A stretch of 64,000 nucleotides of DNA from contig NZ_CP036298.1 of the NCBI RefSeq assembly GCF_007752135.1, forward strand, positions 1,426,001 to 1,490,000, written 5' to 3'. Position 1 is the first letter of the stretch; every line of letters starts with the position of its first letter. Source of the DNA: Aureliella helgolandensis. Lineage in GTDB: Bacteria > Planctomycetota > Planctomycetia > Pirellulales > Pirellulaceae. This document shows positions 35,491 to 43,880 of the stretch, piece by piece. The notes beneath the pieces were generated by a model. That model did no database searches and was not told where the DNA came from. It saw only the letters and a list, made by a program, of their open reading frames with translations. Both the position numbers and the translations under genes were made by a program.

Positions 35491-37203
35491 TTATCGCACC
35501 ACACCACCAGTTGGGTAGCTCTCTAAGTATTGTTGGTTTTGCGATTGGCCTCCCGCTTGCGGGGCTTGGGCTGGCGGAAGATTCGTGGTCACCGGTTGAC
35601 GTGCGAGTTTGGGAGTACTGGTACTGTTGTTCATTGCAGCCGCGTTGGGAGTCACCGTGGGCAGCGGAGCGGAAGGGGTGTTGTAGCCTCCGTCGGTCGG
35701 AGCGTTCATGTATTGCGGAGGTGTTGCCTCTTGGTAATAGCCCGGTTGGGGATCGATATAGTTCTGGTTCGGGACAAAATTGCCTGCCTCAGGTGGACAC
35801 TGCGCGTTTCCGCCTACAGGGGTTTCGACATAGCCCTTCCAATACAGTTCCTTGTCCGTTGGAGGCTGCGAGAACATACCTGGAGCCATGCTTGGAACTT
35901 CATGGGGATCCATCGGACCAGCAAAGTTCGGAGTCACTGTGATCAACAACTCGATCTCATTCTGTTCCTCACGCGTGGTGCGGAAAAGAGCGCCGACGTA
36001 GGGGATGTCTGATAGAACCGGCAGACCGAGGTTCACCGTTTCGCTCTTGACCTGCAACAGTCCCGCCAGAGCGAGCGTTTGGCCCGCACCCATTTCGACG
36101 CCTGTCTCGAGGAAGCGGCTGCGGAGACCAGGCACGCTCGTACCGTTGATGACTACGCTTCGACTTGGATCGATTTCGCTGACATAGGGACGGACTTCCA
36201 ACCAAATGCGACCGTTGCCGCGTACCTTGGCAACGTAATCCAATCGCGTTCCGAACTCGCGGAATTGAACGGCGACCTGTCCTAAACCAGCGGGGATCAG
36301 GATCGGGATTTCTCCCCCTGCATTGAAGCTAGCCGGGCGACCATCGACAGCGGTCAAGGTCGGACTGGCCAACACCTTCACCAGATTGTTTTTACGCAGT
36401 GCACGGACGGCGGTGAAGAAGGTGCTACTGTTCTCAATCACACCCAGTTGAAAGGTTTCAATACCTGTTGTGGAGATCGCGCCGCTCGCGTTACTCACAA
36501 TTCCGCCGACCGATTGCTTGATGAAGTCGTCGCCGTTGGCAAATGCCCAGTCGATGCCGAGTTCGCGAAGCTTCGTCCGCGAAATCTCCATGATTTGAGT
36601 TTCCAACTGGATCGTGTAAACGCCGGTTACGTTCACCTTGTTGATCACCGTTGGGAAATAGAGTTCAGCGATCTCCATGACCTCTTCGACGTGGTCGTCG
36701 CTGGTGACAAATCCGCTGACGATACAGCCCTGTTGGACTGGCACAACTTGGAGATTTGCGTCGGGGAACAAGCCACGCAGAATTGCCTCCAATTCGCGGA
36801 CATCCCCTAGCACCATGACTTCGATGGAGTGGACCGATTCGTCAGCTCCGAGTAGATCCACCTGGGTGATACCAGTGGTCAGGGCGGAGAGTTGAAGGCG
36901 ATTGCCACCCTCCAGCGGCAGAACAGACAGAATATCCGGATTCTGAATGCGGATACTCTTGAAGGGTTGGTTCGCGGTGATTTCACGGCTGGTGCTGACC
37001 ACCATCCGCATAGCTTGGCGTTCTTCTGAATTTGAAACGTCAACGCTAGTATTGACGATCTGCCATTGGTGCAGTGGCTGCTCTTGGGCTGAGACCGACT
37101 GGCTGCCGCAGACGCTGACGGTAGCCAGAACCCCGCAGATAGCACGTGCGAAAAGGCGTCGTAGCAACCACTTGTTGCGGGGGCAGCGTTTCAAGACAGC
37201 CAT
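35491..37203 (-). CDS. cpaC: CpaC/RcpA-type Flp pilus secretin
   Basis: A 570-residue outer-membrane secretin. The ATG at 37203 has AAGGATG upstream and a signal peptide follows (FARAICGVLATVSVCGSQSVSAQE). The N-terminal region has a pilus/BON-like domain (about 75-205). The C-terminal secretin domain (about 225-450) shows GVIENSSTFFTAVRALRKNN, VKVLASPTLTAVDGRPASFNAGGEIPIL and LETGVEMGAGQTLALAGLLQ. The tail (about 480-570) is rich in Pro, Gln, Ala and Tyr and is probably disordered. Secretins form the pore for the pilus. It follows cpaB on the same strand with 165 bases between, and is followed by cpaE 68 bases later. Confidence 0.92.
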   Translation of the reverse strand: MAVLKRCPRNKWLLRRLFARAICGVLATVSVCGSQSVSAQEQPLHQWQIVNTSVDVSNSEERQAMRMVVSTSREITANQPFKSIRIQNPDILSVLPLEGGNRLQLSALTTGITQVDLLGADESVHSIEVMVLGDVRELEAILRGLFPDANLQVVPVQQGCIVSGFVTSDDHVEEVMEIAELYFPTVINKVNVTGVYTIQLETQIMEISRTKLRELGIDWAFANGDDFIKQSVGGIVSNASGAISTTGIETFQLGVIENSSTFFTAVRALRKNNLVKVLASPTLTAVDGRPASFNAGGEIPILIPAGLGQVAVQFREFGTRLDYVAKVRGNGRIWLEVRPYVSEIDPSRSVVINGTSVPGLRSRFLETGVEMGAGQTLALAGLLQVKSETVNLGLPVLSDIPYVGALFRTTREEQNEIELLITVTPNFAGPMDPHEVPSMAPGMFSQPPTDKELYWKGYVETPVGGNAQCPPEAGNFVPNQNYIDPQPGYYQEATPPQYMNAPTDGGYNTPSAPLPTVTPNAAAMNNSTSTPKLARQPVTTNLPPAQAPQAGGQSQNQQYLESYPTGGVVR

Positions 37204-37368
37204 GCAATCACATCCTTGTATTGACTTATCATTGAGCCACGTCATCCTTGACGTTTTCGATACTGCTCGCAGAACGGTCGACGAGAGTTCGGGCTAGTGC
37301 ATTCCCCGTACTGCCAGCAATGGCTTGCTAGGCTGTACTTGGAAGCATTGTTTGGGTAGGTAGCGTTA

Positions 37369-38433
37369 CTAGTCGACTTTGGGCGAAGGAGCAGCGGCGG
37401 CTGGCTCGGCTCCCGCTGCGGGCTGCGACAGTGATGTACCTGTAGGATATGTCGGCGAATATCCACCGTAACCTGAATAAACATTCTCAGATGCTACATC
37501 CCACGGATTTGCTGGCATTGAATTGTTTGCGTCACCTGCGCCTCTTGCCCCATTTTCACTGACCGGTTGGGGGATGTCTTTCTCCCCACTCCACTCGTAG
37601 CGGGTGACTCCATTGGGGGTGATGATGCTCAGCGAGTTCTTGGGTTCTGGAGCTGGTGCCTCGACTTTGGTGTTCGTGAACATCGATTCCATACCACGGG
37701 TGGCTGCGAAATCTTCGTCCTCGCTGGCTGCGGGTTCTTGCGAACGCATCCAGCTCATGAACGTCTCGCCATTGTCCGTCCCGGTGTCTTCATTATCTTC
37801 GCCGAACGGGCGAAGGCTAAGCCGCAGATCTCCAACGCTATTGGCTAGCGTGAGTGCTTCGAGCTGGCTTTCCTTGACGAGGAGTTGGAAGTCGTAGGAC
37901 TTCGCAGCCGTTTTCTCTTCGTTGTCGCGAGTGGTGATACCGTTGATGCCATGCACGGTCACATTGCGCATGACGGTTGAACTTTCCTTCTTACCATTGC
38001 GTCCGCTGCCGATGGTAAACGTTCCGACGATATCAACGTGATCGCCTGGCTTGATATAGCTAGCCGATTCGGTAATGCTGAAAATTCGGTAGCCCTCGGG
38101 GATGCCCGTCGAAAAGCTATCCCGCGTGTCGGTCAACTTACGCTCTAGCAGGGGTTCACCCGGGAAAATCTTTTGGTTGGTGAATTTGCCTTCGATTTGG
38201 TCCAAGTTGGTAATAGCACCAGTCGGCAGCCGTTTGGACGGCCACTTTTCTAGTTTGACATTCTCCGCAGAGATTTTCTGGAGGTGTGGCAGTTCCTTTA
38301 CTGCGATGAAGATCTCGGTCATCGCCTCGGAAGAATCTCCGCCATCTTGCATCACAGCTTTGCTTGCTGCGACGGCGGCGATCATTCCGCAACCAAGTGC
38401 CACGATAAGAAGTACAAGTGATTTTGCTCGCAT
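37369..38433 (-). CDS. cpaB: CpaB/RcpC-type Flp pilus assembly protein
   Basis: A 354-residue protein with an N-terminal membrane segment (about 5-25, SLVLLIVALGCGMIAAVAAS). A SAF-like region follows (about 45-105: AVKELPHLQKISAENVKLEK), then the RcpC/CpaB domain (IKPGDHVDIVGTFTIG, VTVHGINGITT). The C-terminus (about 240-354) is low-complexity, with a conserved VTRYEW segment. CpaB acts in the periplasm with the secretin. The unusually long acidic/proline-rich tail is not part of the core domain. It starts the cpaB-cpaC-cpaE run. Confidence 0.9.
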   Translation of the reverse strand: MRAKSLVLLIVALGCGMIAAVAASKAVMQDGGDSSEAMTEIFIAVKELPHLQKISAENVKLEKWPSKRLPTGAITNLDQIEGKFTNQKIFPGEPLLERKLTDTRDSFSTGIPEGYRIFSITESASYIKPGDHVDIVGTFTIGSGRNGKKESSTVMRNVTVHGINGITTRDNEEKTAAKSYDFQLLVKESQLEALTLANSVGDLRLSLRPFGEDNEDTGTDNGETFMSWMRSQEPAASEDEDFAATRGMESMFTNTKVEAPAPEPKNSLSIITPNGVTRYEWSGEKDIPQPVSENGARGAGDANNSMPANPWDVASENVYSGYGGYSPTYPTGTSLSQPAAGAEPAAAAPSPKVD

Positions 38434-39002
38434 AGCCGGTTTGCCTTAGACGCCTAACAATTCAGTACGCGCGGCGGGCCGCATCCTGCGTACCTTATTC
38501 GTCGCTTACTCTCAAGAAAACGCCGTTGATTCCGGTTCGCGGGCTGATGTAGACGCTGGGAGGTTTTCTCGGCGTCCATGCTGGATATCATTGGCATTGG
38601 CCAAACCCATGCTTCAACCTCGTTGAGGTTGACCGATCATCTCACCTCAGAAGAGGAGTTCCCCTGTTCGTTAAAAACGCACCCTATCGGACCGGCAAAC
38701 TGGAGGACGGTGTTCTCGCTGTTTGGCATCGTCCAATTGCTAGGGGACGGTTTGAATAAACCAAGGATTTGTCCAACAATCCCAGTGTTTTCTCTCGCGG
38801 GCGACTCGGAATTCTTCGCCTTCGGCGGCTTGCAGACTGAATCTTCCCTGCCAGGCTGCCACGCCGAGATGCGGTTATGGGACCAGCCAAGCTCCCGCTC
38901 GAGAGCTCAGCTGGATTCCTAATTTCGCACGAATTTCTACGGCACCGACTAACGCATAGTCCGTTTGGGCAAGCCTTCACTACTGGCGGTGTCGTGCTCT
39001 AC
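38434..39002. other. Intergenic region between prepilin peptidase and cpaB
   Basis: About 570 bases. Both neighbours are on the minus strand. Open frames on either strand here show no domain or Shine-Dalgarno support. It probably holds a separate promoter for cpaB, cpaC and cpaE. Nothing else recognised. Confidence 0.45.
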
Positions 39003-39557
39003 TTAGATCAATCCCGCGAAGGCGAAATATCCAATGGCAGCCACCGTCATGGGGATGCCGTAGGGAAGCAGACGCATGCGAGGCTTGCGTTCCTGCGAGA
39101 TCTCGTAGAGCTTATCCGCATTGCGGACGGTGACAATTTCGTGAAGTAAAGCTTGGGCTTGAGTCCAGTGCTTCACCCAGTCTCCGCTGATCGCGATCTG
39201 TGCGATGGCCATGATGGCACCGACGATGGTGGTGGCAACGAAGATGTACCAAGTGTGCTCAATGTGCACAAAGGCAGCGATACCGGCGAGCAGTTTGACG
39301 TCCCCGGCTCCCATACCACCGATGAGGTGCAAACCGAAGAGCAATGCCAAGCCGAAAAAGGTCGCTGCTAGACTCCAGCCCAGTCCTGCCCAGCCGCCGA
39401 CGGCCGTGCTGTAGATCCAACCAGCCAAAATCAGCGGGTAGGTGATCTTGTTTGGCACTTTGAGATAGAGCCCGTCGATAACTGCTGCGATGACCAGAGT
39501 AACGGAGACGGCCCACATGGCCCCGTTTTCCGACAATTGACTAATGATTGATTCCAT
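39003..39557 (-). CDS. cpaA: CpaA/TadV-type prepilin peptidase
   Basis: A 184-residue integral membrane aspartic protease of the A24 family, without the N-terminal methylase domain. The catalytic Asp are in VIAAVIDGLYLKVPNKITYP (Asp28 region) and GGMGAGDVKLLAGIA (GxGD motif near residue 85). It should cleave the Flp pilin leader at the Gly before Pro-Thr-Ala in the adjacent pilin. The membrane segments number about six. The ATG at 39557 has no strong ribosome-binding site. It lies 400 bases downstream of flp and 570 upstream of cpaB. Confidence 0.9.
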   Translation of the reverse strand: MESIISQLSENGAMWAVSVTLVIAAVIDGLYLKVPNKITYPLILAGWIYSTAVGGWAGLGWSLAATFFGLALLFGLHLIGGMGAGDVKLLAGIAAFVHIEHTWYIFVATTIVGAIMAIAQIAISGDWVKHWTQAQALLHEIVTVRNADKLYEISQERKPRMRLLPYGIPMTVAAIGYFAFAGLI

Positions 39558-39959
39558 GGTTGCGACCCAATTCCGAGTGTTGGCGGTTGAACCCGTCTGG
39601 TCTGGGCAACCTAAATCCAGTGATTTGTGTTTGCAGTCGTTGTCTTACCGCAGGCTGAGCATCCACACAAACATAGTGGTGAGGATCGTGCCTGCGAAAC
39701 AAGCGAGTTCCCACAGGCCGGAGATCGATTCGACTGGCATAAGGCAAGGTGACATGCTTGGCTCCGGCGATTTCTGATAAGGGACTTGAGGGAGGATTCG
39801 ATGAGTTGTCACAACCACGGAAGTGTGTGATTGTGAGCGATGTCAGCCAAGCGGTCTTCGTCCAGGGATGGATGCGAAGACCGCGATTGGCCGACTATTT
39901 CTCTTTGCGGCTCGTACGCCGAATAGGTACAACCGACGTAAGAGTGGACGCAATTCAAC
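39558..39959. other. Intergenic region between flp and cpaA
   Basis: About 400 bases on the flp-cpaA transcript path. No second pilin or other gene is supported in any frame. Short overlapping open frames have no conserved features. A terminator or promoter could lie here, but no hairpin with a T-run was seen. Confidence 0.45.
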
Positions 39960-40130
39960 CTACAGTTGGTTTGCAACTTCGGTGAAGGTTGCCGAAGCAC
40001 TAGTACCGATCGAGGTAATAGCACCCAAGCACACAACTACGATCAGAGCGAGCATTACTGCGTACTCAACCGCGGTCGGTCCATCTTCAGACTTTAGGAA
40101 ACGTTGGATCTTCGAGGCGAAATTCTTCAT
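39960..40130 (-). CDS. flp: Flp-type pilin
   Basis: A 56-residue pilin, translated directly from the minus strand. The leader is MKNFASKIQRFLKSEDG and the mature part starts at Pro-Thr-Ala-Val-Glu-Tyr, the classic Flp cleavage context G|xTAVEY. A hydrophobic helix (VMLALIVVVCLGAITSIGTS) follows. The acidic Glu five residues after the cleavage site is present. GGAGAG lies about 8 bases before the ATG. It forms the pilus subunit exported by the Tad apparatus and processed by cpaA just downstream. Because it is tiny it is easily missed by gene callers. Confidence 0.93.
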   Translation of the reverse strand: MKNFASKIQRFLKSEDGPTAVEYAVMLALIVVVCLGAITSIGTSASATFTEVANQL

Positions 40131-40497
40131 GGCATCTCTCCAGGTTTAGAGAACGCCCGTACGGGCGTATCTAGAAAAAAACGTGTGCTGTTTAACCTCG
40201 GCTTCGCCACCGCCGTCCGAAAAACAAGCTCCACGACAACGCACCTTGAGTCACAGCGAACGGTGGTCCGCTCTCTCATGGGTGCACTAGAAACTTAGGA
40301 CAGATTTGATGACTGTCAAATTTTGTCGCCTGGGAAATTTGTAGGATTGAGGGCTTTTTTGTTGATGACGGAGTAATTGCCTATTCATAGGCACTTTTCC
40401 GACGCGATAATCGTTAGGATCTGCGAGTTGCGGCTCTCCCAAATATCGGAGAGCTCTCCGATTGTGTTACCGGTTGTTTTATCGAGGGGTGAGTCTC
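40131..40497. other. Divergent control region between flp and the hybrid kinase
   Basis: About 370 bases between flp (minus) and the hybrid kinase (plus). It includes a perfect 16-bp palindrome in the flp leader (40153-40168) and an inverted repeat ATTTGA-TGACTG-TCAAAT at about 40307-40324. Both promoters must lie here. No sigma-54 site was recognised. Confidence 0.5.
40153..40168. promoter_or_regulatory. Perfect palindrome ACGCCCGTACGGGCGT in the flp leader
   Basis: A 16-bp exact palindrome starting 23 bases upstream of the flp start codon. In the mRNA it would form a very GC-rich hairpin ahead of the ribosome-binding site; on DNA it could be an operator. It is not a terminator for either strand as no T-run follows. 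Confidence 0.55.
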
Positions 40498-43400
40498 ATG
40501 CCATCGCGAATTCTTCGCCTGATTCCCCGTCGTCAGAGGGTTTGGGGTGGTTTGGGCTTGATTGGCGTCGCCCACCTACCGCTAGCCGCCTTCGGCAGCC
40601 AAAACCCCATCGCCTATATTCTGCCAATTGTGGTGACCTCCCTGTGCACGATGGCTTCGCACAAGCATGTGAAAATGATCGTGTTGTGGGCGATTACCCT
40701 TTCTGTGCTGAGCATGTGGAATGCGCCCGACGGAAATTCGACGGAGCATCGCCTACAATTGTTGGGACTCGCCTGTTCCCATCTCATTATTGGAGCGGCT
40801 CATGTGCTGATTCTACGCAGCCCCTGGGGGCCAGCACGTACCGAACTCCGGCTGGCCAATCGCCTCAAACGTCAATCACGGCACTTGCAGGAAGTCCTGC
40901 AGAATCAAGAGACGACCAAGCGCGACGTGGAACAACGCGCCGTCCTGCAGTTCGAATCCGATCGACGAACCTTGCTAGAGCATCTACCCGTGCACGTCGT
41001 GCAGAAGGATTGCGAGGGGCGGTTCACTTTTGTTTCGCAATCTTTTTGTCGATTGGTGGGTCGTGAGTATGCAGACGTCGTGGGGAAGGATGATTTTGAC
41101 CTGTTCCCCTCCGCGGGGGCGTCCAAGTACGTGGCTGATGATCAAATTGTCATGGACTCGGGCGAGGTCTTTAACGGAGTCGAGGAAACACAGCTGCCCG
41201 ACGGCTCTCACTCCTACATGCAAGTCCGCAAAGCCGCCATGCGAGACGACGACGGGAAGGTGATTGGCGTCCAGGGGGTATTTTGGGATATCACCGAGGA
41301 ATACATCAGTCGCAAGGAGTTGCAACGCATTGAATCGCGAGCCCACGCGCTGATCAATGCGACCCTCGATGCGGTACTCATTGTGGACAGTGAAGGTCGC
41401 GCATTGGATGCGAATCCCGCTTCGGAAACGATCCTCGGTTTCGCGCGTGGCGATGTGGCTACGCGACCCACCATCGGGTCGATCATGCATTTCAACGTGA
41501 TGGAGAACGGACAACGGGCGTCCGACGCCGAGAATCGGAATTCGAAGTTCGAACGCAAGGCATCGATCGATACCATTCTGAAATCGGCTACCGGCCGCCG
41601 CATTGAAGCTCGGCTGAGACGAAGCGACGGAACTTGGTTTGATGCCGAGATCTCAGCACACCCTCTTACGGTCGACGATTCGCAAGGCTGGGCTATTTTT
41701 ATTCGCGATATTACGCGTCGCAAAAAGGCGGAGCAGGAACTTCGATCTGCCAAGGAAGCTGCAGAAGAGGCCAACGCCACCAAGAGTGAATTTGTTGCCA
41801 ATGTCAGTCATGAACTACGCACTCCGTTGACCGGAATTGTAGGCCTGCATGAGCTGCTGGCGCGAAGCCCCCTCAACGAGCGCCAACACAACTATCTGCG
41901 GTTGGCGAAAGTCTCGGCCAGCAACCTGCTGACACTTATCGATGACCTTCTCGATTTCTCCAAAATCGAAGCTGGGCATATCGAAATCGTGTCCGCCCCA
42001 TTCTGCCTAGCCACCACGCTCGAGGAGGCAACACACTCCCTCGCTGCCAGAGCCCAGCTCAAAGGCTTGGAGCTGATGATTGACTTGGACGGTGAGGTGC
42101 CGCCGGTACTGCTAGGCGACGCGCACCGTATTAAGCAGGTGCTTATCAACCTCGTCGGCAATGCAATCAAATTTACGGAACGTGGCGATGTGCGTGTGCG
42201 GCTCACCCCTGCGCGTGGACCTTCTTCAGAACAGCGAACCCCCTCAGCCTCTCGAGCGTCTGGCTCCAGCGGGGAACGCAAGCGGGCTCCGCAGCCAGCC
42301 GTTGCAGCAGGAATTCCAGCAGAGGAATGCATCCACCTAAGGATTGAAGTTCTCGATAGTGGAATTGGTGTCGATGCCGAGCAACGCCAGTCGATTTTTG
42401 AAGCCTTTCATCAAGCGGATAGTAGTACCACACGAAGGTATGGAGGCACAGGACTCGGTTTGGCGATCTGCAAAGACCTTGTGCTGAAGATGCAGGGGAC
42501 TATCGGAGTTACCAATGCTTATGACATGGAGGGAAACCCCGCCTCTGGGAGTTGTTTTTTCTTCGAATTACCGTTTGTTGTTGGTGCAGAGCAGGAATTG
42601 CCGAACGTGAAGGCCGTCGCTCCCAAGTCTCACAAGGAAAAAATTGTGATGGCGATGGACAGCGGGCCCTGGCAAATACTGCTGCGACGGGAGATTGAAA
42701 GATTGGGGTACGATACCGTTCAGATACCGGTCGCCCGATTGGGAGATCGCAAACAGTCTGAATTTTTTGCAGCTGGAAATAACTCCATTGTTATCGTCGA
42801 TTTTCGAGAGTTGGAACGCCTCCGACTCGATAGTGCTCCGGTAGTCGAACGCTGGATTTTGCTCAATTTGCTGGCGCATGAACAACCGCAACATCTGCCC
42901 ACTTGGCTCAAACATGCCGATGTGGTTTGGTTGTGTCGGCCCGTCCGGCGGTCCGAGTTGCTCAGCGCGCTGACCAGCCATTCACCGAACAAGCCCAGCC
43001 CCAGTCCCCCAGTGCCAGTCAGCGAGAGTTTGCCCACGCGTGGTGCCCACGTGCTGCTGGTCGAAGACAGCACGATCAACCAAGTGATCCTCAAGGATAT
43101 GCTGGTAGGCTTGGGGCACCTTGTGACCACTGCCAGCAACGGCCGCGAAGCGGTGACGCTATGCAACCAGCAGGCCTTCGAATTGGTTTTGATGGATATC
43201 CAAATGCCAGATATTGATGGTATGGAAGCCACGCGCCAAATACGGCAAACCGAGTTGGCAACAGGAAAACACCAACTCATCTGTGCCCTGACGGCTCATG
43301 CAACGCGACAAGATCGTGAGTTGTGTACCGCCGCGGGAATGGATCTGTTTCTGGTCAAACCGATCTCGTTGGATTGCTTGAAAGTCGTCGTCGAGCAGGT

Positions 43401-43866
43401 ACAGGGAGGGCCTCACGCTGCGGAAGCACTCCAGTTTCAGCTCGGATCGCCGCTGGAAGAAAATGCAACTCCATTGGAAAATACGCCCGATAGGCTCGAT
43501 TCTCCGACACCGGAACAAGCCCTGCAAGATGCTCCGGATAGGGCCGCACTGCTCGTCATGCTGCATGACAACGAGGGTCTAATGAACGATGTCTTGCGTC
43601 TCCTTGGCAGGGAGTTGCCCAAGCTGGCGCGAAGCTTTCAAGCGGCACTTAAGGCCGAGGACTCCAAGCAAGCTCGACGGGCTGTTCATACGTTCAAGAG
43701 CAATGTACGCCAAGTAGGCCTTAAGAAACTGGGCGCGTACGCTGAGCAACTCGAATGCATGGCTCGCGATTCCAGTCTGGAGGAGCTGTCACCCCACGCC
43801 CCTGCCCTGCAGGATTTAGCGGGTGCTGTGGCAGATTGGGCCGATGGACTGCTAGACCCCTCCTAG
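40498..43866 (+). CDS. Hybrid histidine kinase with PAS, receiver and Hpt domains
   Basis: A 1122-residue kinase. Its first about 120 residues hold four hydrophobic segments. Then come two PAS domains (about 160-285, [20 protein letters not shown]; about 290-425, [20 protein letters not shown]), HisKA with the phosphorylated His in [17 protein letters not shown] (about 445), a HATPase with N, G1 and G2 boxes ([26 protein letters not shown]), a degenerate receiver-like stretch (about 720-840), a true receiver (about 855-975, [13 protein letters not shown] and [10 protein letters not shown]), and an Hpt-like domain (about 1030-1105) with [13 protein letters not shown]. The phosphorelay could pass from kinase to receiver to Hpt. 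The start ATG at 40498 has AGGGG upstream. It is divergent from flp, so pilus control is possible. Confidence 0.93.
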   Translation: MPSRILRLIPRRQRVWGGLGLIGVAHLPLAAFGSQNPIAYILPIVVTSLCTMASHKHVKMIVLWAITLSVLSMWNAPDGNSTEHRLQLLGLACSHLIIGAAHVLILRSPWGPARTELRLANRLKRQSRHLQEVLQNQETTKRDVEQRAVLQFESDRRTLLEHLPVHVVQKDCEGRFTFVSQSFCRLVGREYADVVGKDDFDLFPSAGASKYVADDQIVMDSGEVFNGVEETQLPDGSHSYMQVRKAAMRDDDGKVIGVQGVFWDITEEYISRKELQRIESRAHALINATLDAVLIVDSEGRALDANPASETILGFARGDVATRPTIGSIMHFNVMENGQRASDAENRNSKFERKASIDTILKSATGRRIEARLRRSDGTWFDAEISAHPLTVDDSQGWAIFIRDITRRKKAEQELRSAKEAAEEANATKSEFVANVSHELRTPLTGIVGLHELLARSPLNERQHNYLRLAKVSASNLLTLIDDLLDFSKIEAGHIEIVSAPFCLATTLEEATHSLAARAQLKGLELMIDLDGEVPPVLLGDAHRIKQVLINLVGNAIKFTERGDVRVRLTPARGPSSEQRTPSASRASGSSGERKRAPQPAVAAGIPAEECIHLRIEVLDSGIGVDAEQRQSIFEAFHQADSSTTRRYGGTGLGLAICKDLVLKMQGTIGVTNAYDMEGNPASGSCFFFELPFVVGAEQELPNVKAVAPKSHKEKIVMAMDSGPWQILLRREIERLGYDTVQIPVARLGDRKQSEFFAAGNNSIVIVDFRELERLRLDSAPVVERWILLNLLAHEQPQHLPTWLKHADVVWLCRPVRRSELLSALTSHSPNKPSPSPPVPVSESLPTRGAHVLLVEDSTINQVILKDMLVGLGHLVTTASNGREAVTLCNQQAFELVLMDIQMPDIDGMEATRQIRQTELATGKHQLICALTAHATRQDRELCTAAGMDLFLVKPISLDCLKVVVEQVQGGPHAAEALQFQLGSPLEENATPLENTPDRLDSPTPEQALQDAPDRAALLVMLHDNEGLMNDVLRLLGRELPKLARSFQAALKAEDSKQARRAVHTFKSNVRQVGLKKLGAYAEQLECMARDSSLEELSPHAPALQDLAGAVADWADGLLDPS

Positions 43867-43880
43867 CTCTCAAGCGTTTA

